From CATQHD01 sp965243165 (lineage in GTDB: Bacteria > Actinomycetota > Acidimicrobiia > Spongiisociales > Spongiisociaceae), in the NCBI GenBank assembly GCA_965243165.1, contig OZ251535.1, positions 496,001 through 560,000 of the forward strand: DNA of 64,000 nucleotides, in the 5' to 3' direction. Of the stretch, positions 51,283 through 60,840 are shown piece by piece. A program made the position numbers and the translations under genes. The notes below the pieces were generated by a model that made no database searches, was not told the DNA's origin, and saw only the letters and a list, made by a program, of their open reading frames with translations. Positions within the stretch are counted from its first letter, which is position 1. Each line of letters opens with the position of its first letter.

Positions 51283-52290
51283 ATGCACCTCGTCGTCTAC
51301 ATAACGCGCCGGCTGGCGTACATGCTGGCGGCGTTGTTCGGCGTTTCGCTCGTCGCGTTCGTGGTTGCCCGGGTGTTGCCCGGCAACCCTGCCTACCTGT
51401 TGGTCGGGGCCATGGCCGACGAGTCGACGGTGGCGGCTATCACCGAGCGGCTCGGTCTGGACCGGCCGATCTACGAGCAGTACTTCCAGTACATGGGGCA
51501 ACTGCTGACGGGCGACTTGGGAGAAAGCATACGGACCAACTATCCGGTTACCACCGATATAGGGTCGCGCTGGCCGGCCACCTTCGAGCTGGCCAGCTCA
51601 GCTCTGATCTTGGCCTTGTGCTGGTCAGTCCCGTTCGGGATCGTGTCGGCCCTCCGGCGGCGTTCGATCTTGGACCGGCTCGCCAACTTCTTCTCGGGGC
51701 TCGGCGTTTCGGTGCCGGAGTTCTGGCTGGGTTATATCCTGCTGCTGATCTTCTTCGGGATACTGGAGTGGGCGCCCCCCCCGATGGGCCGCACGGAGGG
51801 CGTGGTGCCGGAGCATAGAACCGGCCTGTACACCATTGACGCCCTGATCACCAGGGACTGGGAGGCCTTCAAGGCGGCGGCTAGGTCGCTGATCCTCCCG
51901 GCGGCGACCCTGGCCCTCACGGTGGGCGCTCCGCTTCTGCGGATCACCCGCGGCTTCATGCGCGAGACGATGGCTTCCCACCACATCCGCTCGGCCCGGG
52001 CCTTGGGTGTGCCGGAGCGGTCGATCGTGCTGCGCCATGCGCTGCCGAATGTCCTGTTGCCGGTCTCGACCATGGTGGCGATCTTGTACGGATACCTGCT
52101 GGGCGGGACGGTGCTGGTGGAGTTCGTGTTCGGCCGGCCCGGCATCGGCACGTACGCGATCGATTCGATCAACGCTTCCGACTTCGCACCGGTGGTGGCG
52201 GTGGTACTGCTGAGCGCCTTGTCCTACCTTCTGGTCTACTTGGTGATGGACTTGCTGCACTTCGTGATCGACCCCCGGACCCGCACATGA
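51283..52290 (+). CDS. ABC transporter permease, DppB-like
   Basis: A 335-residue inner-membrane permease of the dipeptide/oligopeptide/nickel type. The family N-terminus is visible as YITRRLAYMLAALFGVSLVA and FVVARVLPGNPAYLLVG, and the EAA-type cytoplasmic loop as HIRSARALGVPERSIVLRHA with LPNVLLPVSTMVAILYGYLL. The end has NASDFAPVVAVVLLSALSYL. Six membrane segments are expected. It overlaps the next permease gene by ATGA. Confidence 0.93.
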   Translation: MHLVVYITRRLAYMLAALFGVSLVAFVVARVLPGNPAYLLVGAMADESTVAAITERLGLDRPIYEQYFQYMGQLLTGDLGESIRTNYPVTTDIGSRWPATFELASSALILALCWSVPFGIVSALRRRSILDRLANFFSGLGVSVPEFWLGYILLLIFFGILEWAPPPMGRTEGVVPEHRTGLYTIDALITRDWEAFKAAARSLILPAATLALTVGAPLLRITRGFMRETMASHHIRSARALGVPERSIVLRHALPNVLLPVSTMVAILYGYLLGGTVLVEFVFGRPGIGTYAIDSINASDFAPVVAVVLLSALSYLLVYLVMDLLHFVIDPRTRT

Positions 52291-53126
52291 GCGCCCCGTC
52301 GTCCGCACCGGCGTCTTCGGGGGCGCAGCGGCGCGGCCGGACGGTCAGAAGCCTCCTGCGCCAGCCTTCCTTCGTCGCCTTGATGGTGATCATGCTGGTC
52401 GCCTTGGTCGGGCCCTGGTTCGTCGGGGACCCCTTGGAGCTGGGCGATACGAAGGCCGCCCCTTCGGCCCGGTACTGGTTCGGGACCGACCAGAACGGAA
52501 TGGACGTTTTCGCCCGGGTCGTCCACGCGGCGCGGCTCGATCTGGCGGTGGGGTTCAGTGCGGCGGCAGCCGCGGTCTTGGTGGGGATGCCGCTAGGCGC
52601 CCTGGCCGCCTATCGGAGAGGCGCCTTCGACACCTTTCTCCTGCGGATCTCGGAGTCGTTTCAGGCCTTCCCCACCCTGCTGCTGGCCATGGGGATCGTG
52701 GCGGCGCTGGGCCCGAGCATCCCGATCCTGGTGATGATCATCGCCTTGGTCAACGTGCCGGTCTACCTGCGTCTCACCCGCAGCGCCGTGCAACCGCTGG
52801 TCGACGCCGATTTCGTCCTAGCGGCCCGCTGCGCCGGAAAGGGGCAGATGACCATCCTCCGCCGGCACATACTCCCCAACGTGTCGGAGGTGGTGTTCGC
52901 CCAGTTCTCGGTGAACGTCGCCTGGGCGATTCAGATCCTGGCGGCGCTCAGCTTCATCGGGCTGGGAGTCAGACTGCCCACCCCCGAATGGGGCGCCATG
53001 GTCAAAGGGGGGGTGGAATACTTCGTCTTCGGGGAGTGGTGGATCTCCTTCTTCCCGGGTTTGGCGATCCTGGTCGCGGTGCTCACCCTCAACCAGGTGG
53101 CCGACGATATCCGGCACGGCTCATGA
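52287..53126 (+). CDS. ABC transporter permease, DppC-like
   Basis: A 279-residue second permease. After a short cytoplasmic N-terminus and one membrane segment (FVALMVIMLVALVGPWFVG) comes the family-typical FGTDQNGMDVFARVVHAARL, and later the EAA loop LAARCAGKGQMTILRRHILP with NVSEVVFAQFSVNVAWAIQI. It ends LNQVADDIRHGS. It pairs with the DppB-like subunit in the channel; start and stop both overlap the neighbouring genes. Confidence 0.93.
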   Translation: MSAPSSAPASSGAQRRGRTVRSLLRQPSFVALMVIMLVALVGPWFVGDPLELGDTKAAPSARYWFGTDQNGMDVFARVVHAARLDLAVGFSAAAAAVLVGMPLGALAAYRRGAFDTFLLRISESFQAFPTLLLAMGIVAALGPSIPILVMIIALVNVPVYLRLTRSAVQPLVDADFVLAARCAGKGQMTILRRHILPNVSEVVFAQFSVNVAWAIQILAALSFIGLGVRLPTPEWGAMVKGGVEYFVFGEWWISFFPGLAILVAVLTLNQVADDIRHGS

Positions 53127-54112
53127 ACGGTGGAGGAAACGGCGGCGCGGGCGGCGGGCAGCCCCCCTTGCTGGCGGTAGAGGACCTGACCGTCGGGTTT
53201 CGCGTCGGCGGCGAGCAGCGTTCCGTCCCGCTCCAAGGGGTGAGCCTGCGGGTGCCCCGGGCCGCCCGTATGTCGCTGGTGGGGGAGTCGGGTTCCGGCA
53301 AGAGCCTCACCGCCGCCGCCGTGCTCGGCCTGCTCCCGGAGGGCGCCGAGGTGCTGGGGGGGTCGATCCGGCTGGACGGGGAGGAGCTGGTCGGGGCGCG
53401 CGAGAAGCGGATGCGAAGGCTGCGGGGGGGGAGGATGGCCATCATGTTCCAGAACCCCAGGGCGTCCTTGAACCCGGTGCACACGGTGGGGGGGCAGATC
53501 GCTGAGGTGATCCGGGTCCATTCGGGGGCGGGCCGCTGGGAGAGCCGGAAGCAGGCTGTCGACCTGCTGGACCAGATGGGCATCCCCGACGCCAAGCGGC
53601 GGGCCGGCGACTACGTGCATCAGTATTCGGGCGGGATGGCGCAGCGGGCGGTGCTGGCCATGGCCCTTTCCTGCCGCCCGGATCTGCTGATCGCCGACGA
53701 GCCCACCACCGGCCTCGACGCCACCCTGCAGCAGCAGGTGCTGGAGCTGGTGGTCGAGCAGGTCAGCGCCCGCGGGGCGTCGCTCCTGCTCATCACCCAC
53801 GACATCGCCGTTGCCCGGCAGACCTGCGAACAGATCGCGGTCATGTATTCGGGCCGGGTCATGGAGAGCGGACCGACCGAAGCGGTGACCGCCGCGCCGG
53901 CCAACCCCTACACGACCGCCCTGCTCAAGGCCTTCGTGACGGTGGACCAGGGCCGCATGTACGCCATACCGGGGGCGGTGCCCACCTTGTCGGGCCCGCT
54001 GACGGAGTGCCCCTTCGCCGCCCGGTGCGAGCAGGTGGGGCCGGAGTGCCGAGAGGAGGTGCCGGAGCTGCGCCGGCTGGCGGATCGGGAGGCGGCGTGC
54101 GTGAAGGCGTGA
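53123..54112 (+). CDS. ABC transporter ATP-binding protein, DppD-like
   Basis: A 329-residue ATPase. Walker A is VGESGSGKSLTAA near residue 57, the Q-loop is IMFQNPRASLNPVHTV, the signature is QYSGGMAQRAVLAMAL and Walker B is DLLIADEPTTGLDATLQQQV. The C-terminal oligopeptide-transporter extension has the GPLTECPFAARCEQVGPEC cysteine cluster. It powers import together with the DppF-like subunit. The ATG at 53123 forms an ATGA overlap with the permease stop. Confidence 0.94.
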   Translation: MNGGGNGGAGGGQPPLLAVEDLTVGFRVGGEQRSVPLQGVSLRVPRAARMSLVGESGSGKSLTAAAVLGLLPEGAEVLGGSIRLDGEELVGAREKRMRRLRGGRMAIMFQNPRASLNPVHTVGGQIAEVIRVHSGAGRWESRKQAVDLLDQMGIPDAKRRAGDYVHQYSGGMAQRAVLAMALSCRPDLLIADEPTTGLDATLQQQVLELVVEQVSARGASLLLITHDIAVARQTCEQIAVMYSGRVMESGPTEAVTAAPANPYTTALLKAFVTVDQGRMYAIPGAVPTLSGPLTECPFAARCEQVGPECREEVPELRRLADREAACVKA

Positions 54113-55155
54113 ACGGCCCGGTGCTGGAGGTCAGTGGGCTGGTCAAGGACTATGTGAGCCGCGACGCCAAGCTCCAGCAGCGGGTGACCCGGGCAGTGGA
54201 CGGGGTGAGCTTCGAGGTGCGGCCGGGCGAGACCTTCGCCGTCGTGGGAGAGTCGGGGTCGGGCAAGTCGACGGTGGGGAGGGTGCTGCTCAAGCTGACG
54301 GACGCCACCGAAGGGGAGGTGCGGCTGCTGGGAGAGGAGATACTCGGCCTGCAGGAGCGGCAGTTCCGGGGGCTGCGCCGCCGCATCCAGATGGTCTTCC
54401 AAGATCCGTTGGCCGCCTTCGACCCGCGCGCCTCCATCCGTTCCAGCCTCCGCGAGTTCGCCGAGTTCGGCGGCGGGGGCCGCGCCGAGCAGAACGAGGC
54501 CGTCGACCAGGCCGTCCGGGATGTCGGCCTGCCGCCGGAGATCGCCGACCGGCGCCCCTCGCAGGTCAGCGGAGGGCAGCTCCAGCGCCTCAGCATCGCC
54601 CGCTCGCTGTTGGTGAAGCCGCAGCTGCTGTTCCTGGATGAGCCCACCTCTTCGCTCGACGTGTCGATCCGGGGCCAGATCGTCAACCTGCTGGCGGAGA
54701 TACAGGAACGGGAGGGCATTTCCTACCTGCTGGTGGCCCACGACCTGCGGGTGGTCTATGTGATGGCGCATCGGGTGGCGGTGATGTACCTGGGGCAGTT
54801 CGTGGAGGTGGGCAGCCGCGACCAGATATACGAGCAGGCCCGGCATCCGTATACTCGCGGCTTGCTGGACGCCGCTCTGCTCGACGAGCCGGAGCTGGCG
54901 GGCAGCCCGGTCCGGTTGACCGGGGAGATCAGCGAAGAGCAGATGCACAAGCCCGGGTGCCGCCTCACGCCGCGTTGCCCTTTCGCGGAGGAGCGCTGCG
55001 AGGAGCCGCAGCAGCTGCGCCCTGCCGGGGGCGGACGGTTGGTGCGGTGCTGGAAGGCCGTTGAGCAGCCGGTTTCGATCGGCTTGCCCGCCGCGGGCCG
55101 CCCCGCCGGGCCGCCGCGCGAAACTCGGAGTGAAGGGAGAGATGATGCGCGTTGA
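54097..55155 (+). CDS. ABC transporter ATP-binding protein, DppF-like
   Basis: A 352-residue ATPase. Walker A is VVGESGSGKSTVGRVLLK, the Q-loop IQMVFQDPLAAFDPRASI, the signature SQVSGGQLQRLSIARSLL and Walker B LLFLDEPTSSLDVSIRGQ, and a C-terminal CRLTPRCPFAEERCEEP cysteine cluster is present. GTG at 54097 has a GGAGG 4 bases before it; GTG at 54109, forming a GTGA overlap with the previous stop, is an equally possible start. Its end overlaps the start of hyuB. Confidence 0.92.
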   Translation: MREGVNGPVLEVSGLVKDYVSRDAKLQQRVTRAVDGVSFEVRPGETFAVVGESGSGKSTVGRVLLKLTDATEGEVRLLGEEILGLQERQFRGLRRRIQMVFQDPLAAFDPRASIRSSLREFAEFGGGGRAEQNEAVDQAVRDVGLPPEIADRRPSQVSGGQLQRLSIARSLLVKPQLLFLDEPTSSLDVSIRGQIVNLLAEIQEREGISYLLVAHDLRVVYVMAHRVAVMYLGQFVEVGSRDQIYEQARHPYTRGLLDAALLDEPELAGSPVRLTGEISEEQMHKPGCRLTPRCPFAEERCEEPQQLRPAGGGRLVRCWKAVEQPVSIGLPAAGRPAGPPRETRSEGRDDAR

Positions 55156-56776
55156 TCCGGTAACGGTGGAGGTGATACGCAACGCCTTCATCTCGATCGC
55201 CTCGCAGATGAACAACAACCTGGCGCGTTCGGCCTACACCCCCATCATCTACGAGATGAAGGACTGCTCGGTGGGTTTGTTCGGCGCGGACGGCGACCTG
55301 TTGGGCCAGGCCCCCGGACTGCCCATCTTCCTCGGCAGCCTGGAGGCCGCCATCACCGCCACCACCGAGCACTTCGGGGGCGAAGACGTCTACCGGCCGG
55401 GGGATGTGTACGCGGTCAACGACAGCTACCTGGTGGGAAGCCACCTCAACGACGTCAACGTGATCTCCCCCATCTTCCACCGGGGCGAACTGGTGGGTTT
55501 CGGGGCCACCAAGGCCCACTGGCTGGACATCGGCGCCAAGGATCCGGGCCAGGCCATGGACTCCACCGCCATCTACCAGGAGGGTTACCGGATCGCCCCC
55601 GTCCACCTCTACCGGGAGGGCGTCCCCCAGCAGGGCATCCTCGATTTCCTCACCTACAACAGCCGGCTGCCCCGTTCGGTTTGGGGGGACATGCACGCCC
55701 AGATCGCTGCCTGCCGCACCGGGGAGCGGGGGTTGGCGGAGCTGATCGACCGCTTCGGCCTCGACACCGTGAACGCGGCGGCGGACGAAGTGTTCGACCA
55801 GTGCGAGCGGCTGGACCGAGAGGCGGTGGCCGCCCTCCCCGACGGGGTGTACCGGACCAGCGGCGAGATGGACAGCTGGGGTCCGGGCGGTGACCCGGTG
55901 TTCGTGCAGGTGGCCGTGATCGTGGACGGCGACGAGCTGGTGATCGACCTGGACGGGTCGGATCCGCAGACGCCGGGATGCATGAACTGCGGCTTCGCCC
56001 AGACGGCGGCGGCCGGGCGCTTGGCCTTCAAGATGCTGATCAACTCCGACGTGCCGGTCACCGCCGGCACCTTCCGCAACGTAACGGTCAAAGCCCCCGA
56101 GGCTTCGGTGTTCGACGCCAGGGAGCCGGCCGCCTGCCAGTACTACTACCCCCACCTGGGGATGATGATCGACCTGGTGATCCGGGCGCTGGCGCCCGCC
56201 CTGCCCGGCCGGGCGGTGGCGGGCCAGGCCGCCGATCCTATGAACGTGTTGTTCAGCGGGGCGGACCCCCGCAGCGGCGAGCCGTTCGTGGTGGGGGAGG
56301 CCACCGCAGTGGGCTGGGGCGCCTACCAGGGGGGGGACGGCACCAACGGCCTCATCAACTACGGCGGAGGAGACCTCAAGAACATCCCGGTGGAGGTGAT
56401 GGAATCCCGCTATCCGATCCGGGTGCACAAGTATGCGGTGCGGCAGGACTCGGGGGGCCGGGGCCGATGGCGGGGGGGCTTGGGCGTGGAGCGCGAATAC
56501 GAGGTCTTGGCCGACGGCATCACCGTCTCCACCTGGTTCGAGCGGACCAGGACCCCCGGATGGGGGCTGTTCGACGGGGAAGCGGGGGCGGTTACCGAGG
56601 TTACCCTCGACTCCGGCGGCGGGGCCAAGAGCCTGTTGAAGGCCAACCAGCATCCGGCCCCGGCCGGTTCCCGCCTGTACGTGGCGACCGGAGGGGGCGG
56701 GGGCTACGGCGACCCGGACGAACGGGATCCGGAGCTGGCGCGCCGCGACCTGATCGACGGCTACACCACCGGGTGA
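55142..56776 (+). CDS. hyuB: Hydantoinase/oxoprolinase subunit B
   Basis: A 544-residue HyuB protein, the metal-dependent partner of HyuA. It starts MMRVDPVTVEVIRNAFISIA, then NNLARSAYTPIIYEMKDCSV near residue 25, DVYAVNDSYLVGSHLNDVNV near 90, IDLDGSDPQTPGCMN near 265 and GGRGRWRGGLGVEREYEV near 437, with the glycine-rich ending ATGGGGGYGDPDERDPE typical of the family. HyuA and HyuB together open a cyclic amide (hydantoin, oxoproline or similar) with ATP. The gene overlaps the transporter ATPase gene by 14 bases. Confidence 0.93.
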   Translation: MMRVDPVTVEVIRNAFISIASQMNNNLARSAYTPIIYEMKDCSVGLFGADGDLLGQAPGLPIFLGSLEAAITATTEHFGGEDVYRPGDVYAVNDSYLVGSHLNDVNVISPIFHRGELVGFGATKAHWLDIGAKDPGQAMDSTAIYQEGYRIAPVHLYREGVPQQGILDFLTYNSRLPRSVWGDMHAQIAACRTGERGLAELIDRFGLDTVNAAADEVFDQCERLDREAVAALPDGVYRTSGEMDSWGPGGDPVFVQVAVIVDGDELVIDLDGSDPQTPGCMNCGFAQTAAAGRLAFKMLINSDVPVTAGTFRNVTVKAPEASVFDAREPAACQYYYPHLGMMIDLVIRALAPALPGRAVAGQAADPMNVLFSGADPRSGEPFVVGEATAVGWGAYQGGDGTNGLINYGGGDLKNIPVEVMESRYPIRVHKYAVRQDSGGRGRWRGGLGVEREYEVLADGITVSTWFERTRTPGWGLFDGEAGAVTEVTLDSGGGAKSLLKANQHPAPAGSRLYVATGGGGGYGDPDERDPELARRDLIDGYTTG

Positions 56777-56786
56777 GGCAATTCCG

Positions 56787-57998
56787 ATGACGCATCCGCC
56801 CGCCCCGGCCCTCCGCATCGAGGGGGCTTCCTGGCTCGACACCGCAACCGGAGAGCGCCGGGCGAGGAGCCTGCTGATCGACGGCGGGGTGTTCAGGGCC
56901 GAGGACGGCCGTCCGGCCCGCACCGTGGACGGGTCGGGCCTGACCGCCATGTTCGGGCTGTGGGACTGCCACGCCCATGCGGGCGGGCTCATGTACGACC
57001 CGGACGCGACCGGTTATTTCGAGGCGGCGCCGGACCGCACCATACGGGCCGGGCAGAACTTCCGCCAAGCGGTGGAGATGGGGGTGACCGGGGTGCGCTG
57101 CGTGGACGAGGCCGACGACCTGGATCTGGCTTGGGGCCGGGCCTACCGGGCGGGGATATTCCCCGGGCCGAGGGTGGTGGGCGCCGGGCGGGGCATCCGC
57201 ACCACCGGAGGGCACGGGACCGCCTTCCCCCGGGTCTACACCCAGATGAAGGCCGAGCTGGTGGTGGACGGACCGTCCGCCATGGCCAGAGCGGTGCGCC
57301 GCCAAGTGGAGCGGGGCGCCCAGTGGATCAAGATCATGCTCACCGGCGGGTTGTACAGCCCCCACGAGGCCGCCTCCGACGGACAGTTCACCCAGGCGGA
57401 GCTGTCCACCCTCATGGAGGCCGCCAACCAGCGCCGCATTCCGGTGGCGGCCCACTGCGGTGGGAGCGGCCCCGCCGTCGCCTTCTCCGAGCTGGGGGGC
57501 CGGTCGATAGAACACGGCTACGAGCTGGACGAACAGGCGGCGGAGGTGATGGCGCGCAACGGGACGTGGTTGGTGCCGACCCTGGGGGTTACCCACGACC
57601 AGGAATACATCGAAGCCGAGGGGTGGCCGGAGCACGCCGCCGCCCGTTCCCGGGAGCTGATGCCTGTCCACGCCGAGGCCCTGCGGGCCTGTGCGGCCGC
57701 CGGGGTCAAGGCGGCGGCGGGGGCCGACCTGAACCCGATCGGGCCCCGCCTCCACCGAGAACTCGAGATGATGGAGCGGGCCGGGATGGACCGGCGCTGG
57801 GTGTTGCACGCCGCCTCTGTCGGCGGACGGGAGCTGAACGGTTTCGGCGGTTCGTCCACCCCGGAGGCGGGGGCGGCCGCCGACCTGATCCTGGTGGAGG
57901 GCAATCCGATGGAATCGCTGGAGGTGTTGAAGACGCCGGTGATGGCGGCGGCCCACGGGCGGGTGGTGCATTCCCGGCTGGGCGGAGAGGAGGCGTGA
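56787..57998 (+). CDS. Metal-dependent amidohydrolase (imidazolonepropionase/prolidase-like)
   Basis: A 403-residue amidohydrolase. The HxH metal motif is in GLWDCHAHAGGL near residue 58; the probable carbamylated lysine is in QWIKIMLTGG near 180; further His ligands are in PVAAHCGGSG and RSIEHGYEL, and the Asp is in AAAGADLNPIG near 315. The ending AAADLILVEGNPMESLEVLK is typical of prolidase/imidazolonepropionase-like members. It probably hydrolyses a downstream dipeptide-like or cyclic intermediate of the hydantoinase pathway. The start follows hyuB by 10 bases and its stop overlaps the next start. Confidence 0.9.
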   Translation: MTHPPAPALRIEGASWLDTATGERRARSLLIDGGVFRAEDGRPARTVDGSGLTAMFGLWDCHAHAGGLMYDPDATGYFEAAPDRTIRAGQNFRQAVEMGVTGVRCVDEADDLDLAWGRAYRAGIFPGPRVVGAGRGIRTTGGHGTAFPRVYTQMKAELVVDGPSAMARAVRRQVERGAQWIKIMLTGGLYSPHEAASDGQFTQAELSTLMEAANQRRIPVAAHCGGSGPAVAFSELGGRSIEHGYELDEQAAEVMARNGTWLVPTLGVTHDQEYIEAEGWPEHAAARSRELMPVHAEALRACAAAGVKAAAGADLNPIGPRLHRELEMMERAGMDRRWVLHAASVGGRELNGFGGSSTPEAGAAADLILVEGNPMESLEVLKTPVMAAAHGRVVHSRLGGEEA

Positions 57999-59140
57999 TG
58001 GCCGGCGCGGAGTTCGACTTCGAGGCCCGGCGGCGGGCGTTCGCGGGAATACTCGCCGAGGCCGGGGTGGACGCGGTGTGGCTCCCGATCGGGGCCGACC
58101 TGGAGTATCTGACGGGGATGCCGCGGCGGGTGCCCACCTTCGGGGAGGTGAACTACGCCCACGGCTGGGTGGCGGGGGCGTTCTTGGCGCCGGGCCGCGA
58201 CCCGGTGTTCCTGCTGCCCCGCAACTACGTGGAGTTCGACGTGCCCGAAGGCGTTCCGGGCGAGGTGGTGAAGGTGGACGAGCTGGACGACGGCGACGCC
58301 CTCTTCGCCCGCACCGCCGCTTCCCTGCCGCCGGTGGAGACCCTGGCGGTGGGCGCCCGCACGTGGGCTTCGGCCACCATGAAGCTGCTGGATGAGCTGG
58401 GTTCCCCCCGGCTGGCCAACGCCACCAAGCTGTTGAATCGGCTGCGGCGGATCAAGAGCCCCGAAGAGCTGGAGCTGATGCGGGAAGCCTGCCGGATAGC
58501 CGACCGCACCATGGAGGAGACGGGCGGGCGGGTGAGCGCCGGAGTAACCGAGCTGGACCTGGCCGAGGAGGTCAACTACCACCTGCTGCGCCTCGGATCG
58601 CGCACCTGGTCGTTCGACACCGCCGTGTGGCAGATGGGGCCGGGGGACGACCGAGACGCCAACGTGCGCCTCTCCCAGCAGGAGGTGCGGGGGGGGACGG
58701 GGGTGTCCTTCGACTTCGGGGCCGTGGTCCAGGGCTACTGCTCCGACTTCGGGCGGACGGTGCGGGTGGGCGGCCCCGACGAGGAATACCGGCGGGCCTA
58801 CGAGACGGTGATGGCCGCCCAGCAGGCCGGGATCGACGCGGTCCGCCCCGGGGTGCTTGCGTCAGAGGTGCACCGGGCCACCCGGGCGGTGATCGAGGAG
58901 GCCGGATACGGCGATTGGTTCCGCCATCGGACGGGGCACTGCATCGGATTGGACGTCCACGAGGAGCCTTTCATTTCTCCCGAGGACCACACTCCGCTCG
59001 AGGCGGGCATGACCTTCACCATCGAGCCTTCCATCTTCTGGCCGGGCCGGGTGGGGGTGCGGGTGGAGGACATAATCCTCTGCACGGAGGACGGCGGGGT
59101 GAAGCTCAACGAGCACCCCACCACCCTCACGGTCCGGTAG
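57998..59140 (+). CDS. M24 family metallopeptidase (Xaa-Pro dipeptidase/creatinase-like)
   Basis: A 380-residue pita-bread-fold protein. The N-terminal creatinase-like domain (1-140) is followed by the catalytic domain starting RRIKSPEELELMREACRIAD. The five metal ligands appear as Asp in VSFDFGAVV, Asp in YCSDFGRTVR, His in TGHCIGLDVHEEP, Glu in TIEPSIFWPG and Glu in GVRVEDIILC. Family members cleave Xaa-Pro peptides or act on creatine-like substrates. TGATG overlap couples it to the amidohydrolase. Given the context it may process the N-carbamoyl or dipeptide product of the pathway. Confidence 0.92.
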   Translation: MAGAEFDFEARRRAFAGILAEAGVDAVWLPIGADLEYLTGMPRRVPTFGEVNYAHGWVAGAFLAPGRDPVFLLPRNYVEFDVPEGVPGEVVKVDELDDGDALFARTAASLPPVETLAVGARTWASATMKLLDELGSPRLANATKLLNRLRRIKSPEELELMREACRIADRTMEETGGRVSAGVTELDLAEEVNYHLLRLGSRTWSFDTAVWQMGPGDDRDANVRLSQQEVRGGTGVSFDFGAVVQGYCSDFGRTVRVGGPDEEYRRAYETVMAAQQAGIDAVRPGVLASEVHRATRAVIEEAGYGDWFRHRTGHCIGLDVHEEPFISPEDHTPLEAGMTFTIEPSIFWPGRVGVRVEDIILCTEDGGVKLNEHPTTLTVR

Positions 59141-59175
59141 ATGCCGGGCCGGAGGCCGCCGAGGGCGGCGTCCCG

Positions 59176-59892
59176 ATGACCGAAAGGGTTGCCGCGCTGG
59201 TGACGGGGGGTTCCCGAGGCATCGGGCGGGCGGTGGCCGAGCGGCTGGCGGCGCGCGGGGATGTGGTGTTCGCGGGGGATCTCGAACCTCCGGAGGGGGG
59301 CGGGGGGAGGCTCCGGTGGTTGGAGCTGGACGTGCGGGACGCCGGGGCGGTCGCCGAGGCGGCGGCGCAGATCGACCGCGAGCTGCCGCTCGGCGTCATG
59401 GTCAACAACGCCGGGGTGGCCTGGATGCGCCCGCTGGTGGACGTGACCCCCGAACAGTTCGACGACCTGATGGCGGTCAACCTGCGGGGGGTGTTCTTCG
59501 GCGTCCAGGCGGCGGCCAGGGTCATGATCCCCCGCCGCCGGGGATGCATAGTCAACACCGCCTCCACCTCGGCCTTCGCCGCTTCCACCACCCCCATGAC
59601 GCCCTACGACACCTCGAAGGGGGCGGTGCGGATGCTGACCCTGGCCGCCGCCAGAGAGCTGGCCCCCTACGGAATCCGGGTCAACGCGGTGGCGCCGGGG
59701 ACGATGGACACCCCGTTGACCCGCGGGCTGTTGGGCGACGGGGCGCTGGAGGCGCAGCCCGGTGCGCTGATACCCCTGGGGCGCCTGGGACAACCTGAAG
59801 ATGCGGCGGCGGCGGTGGACTTCCTGACTTCGGAGGACGCTTCCTACATCACGGGCCATGTACTGGCGGTGGACGGAGGGTGGTTGACATGA
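59176..59892 (+). CDS. Short-chain dehydrogenase/reductase
   Basis: A 238-residue classical SDR. The cofactor loop is ALVTGGSRGIGRAVAERLAA, the NNAG motif is VMVNNAGVAWM, and the catalytic Ser and Tyr-x-x-x-Lys lie in IVNTASTSAFAAS and YDTSKGAVRM; the ending SYITGHVLAVDGGWLT is standard. It would oxidise or reduce a hydroxyl/carbonyl group with NAD(P). GGAGGCC is found upstream of the ATG, and its stop overlaps the next start (ATGA). Confidence 0.93.
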   Translation: MTERVAALVTGGSRGIGRAVAERLAARGDVVFAGDLEPPEGGGGRLRWLELDVRDAGAVAEAAAQIDRELPLGVMVNNAGVAWMRPLVDVTPEQFDDLMAVNLRGVFFGVQAAARVMIPRRRGCIVNTASTSAFAASTTPMTPYDTSKGAVRMLTLAAARELAPYGIRVNAVAPGTMDTPLTRGLLGDGALEAQPGALIPLGRLGQPEDAAAAVDFLTSEDASYITGHVLAVDGGWLT

Positions 59893-60773
59893 GCGCGGTG
59901 CGGATCGGCGTGAGCCTGCCTTCCCGCGGCCCCGGCGCGCCGGGCGGCGGCTTGTCGGCGCCGGAGGCGGCGCGGGCCGCCGAGCAGATGGGCTTCGACT
60001 CGGTGTGGATGAGCGACCACGTGGTGATGGTGGAGGGGGCGGCCTCCCCCTATCCGTTCGCGGAGGACGCCAAGATCACCTGGCCGGAAGACGCCCCCAT
60101 GTTCGACTGCTTCGTAACCCTGGCGGCGGCCGGGGCGGTTACCTCCCGAGTGGAGGTGGGCACCTGCGTGCTGATCGCCCCCCAGCGCAATCCGATCGTG
60201 GCCGCCAAACAGGCCGCCACCCTCGACGCGCTCACCGGCGGGCGGCTGGTGCTGGGGGTGGGGGTGGGTTGGCTGGCCGAGGAATTCGCCGCCTTGGGCG
60301 CCCCGTTCGAGGGGCGCGGAAAGCGCCTGGACGAGTGGATCGCCCTCTTCCGAGACTGCTGGACGGGCCGCCCCGCCGCCCGCGACGGCGAGCATTGGAG
60401 CGCGCCCCCCGGCGTGCTGTGCTACCCGACCCCGGCGGGGGAGCTGCCCATCCTGGTGGGGGGGATGGCGCCGCCCGCCCTGCGCCGGGCCGGCCGCCTG
60501 GCCGAAGGGTGGATGGCCTTCCAATACACCTATGCGTTGGATCCAGAGGAGATCGCCGCCGGACGCCGCATGATCGAGCAGGAAGCCGCCGCGGCCGGCC
60601 GCCCCCCGCCCCGGCGGCTGGCGATGCAGACTCCGGGCCCGCCCGAACCCCTGGCCGAACGCCTGGCAGAGCTGGCGGCGGCGGGCATCACCGATGTGGT
60701 TGTCTCGGCCGACTGGTCGGCGCCCGAGCGGGTGGAAGACGGCCTGCGCTTGCTCGAGCAGGCCGGTTCATGA
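59889..60773 (+). CDS. LLM-class (F420-type) flavin/deazaflavin oxidoreductase
   Basis: A 294-residue luciferase-like TIM-barrel oxidoreductase. It starts VRIGVSLPSRGPGAP, with AEQMGFDSVWMSDHVVMVEG near residue 35, RVEVGTCVLIAPQRNPIVAA near 85, KQAATLDALTGGRLVLGVGV near 103 and LPILVGGMAPPALRRAGRLA near 200. These are marks of F420-dependent families (TIGR-type LLM proteins), so use of F420 is likely but not certain. It is coupled to the SDR gene by ATGA. Confidence 0.9.
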   Translation: MSAVRIGVSLPSRGPGAPGGGLSAPEAARAAEQMGFDSVWMSDHVVMVEGAASPYPFAEDAKITWPEDAPMFDCFVTLAAAGAVTSRVEVGTCVLIAPQRNPIVAAKQAATLDALTGGRLVLGVGVGWLAEEFAALGAPFEGRGKRLDEWIALFRDCWTGRPAARDGEHWSAPPGVLCYPTPAGELPILVGGMAPPALRRAGRLAEGWMAFQYTYALDPEEIAAGRRMIEQEAAAAGRPPPRRLAMQTPGPPEPLAERLAELAAAGITDVVVSADWSAPERVEDGLRLLEQAGS

Positions 60774-60840
60774 CCGCGGAGCGCGGGCGGGCGTTTTCAG
60801 AATCGGAATCGGATTCGGAACTGATACAGAAGGAGGCAAA

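Noticed and set aside
54965..56992. Long minus-strand open frame opposite hyuB
   Set aside because: Antisense shadow; no start signal and no recognisable domain.
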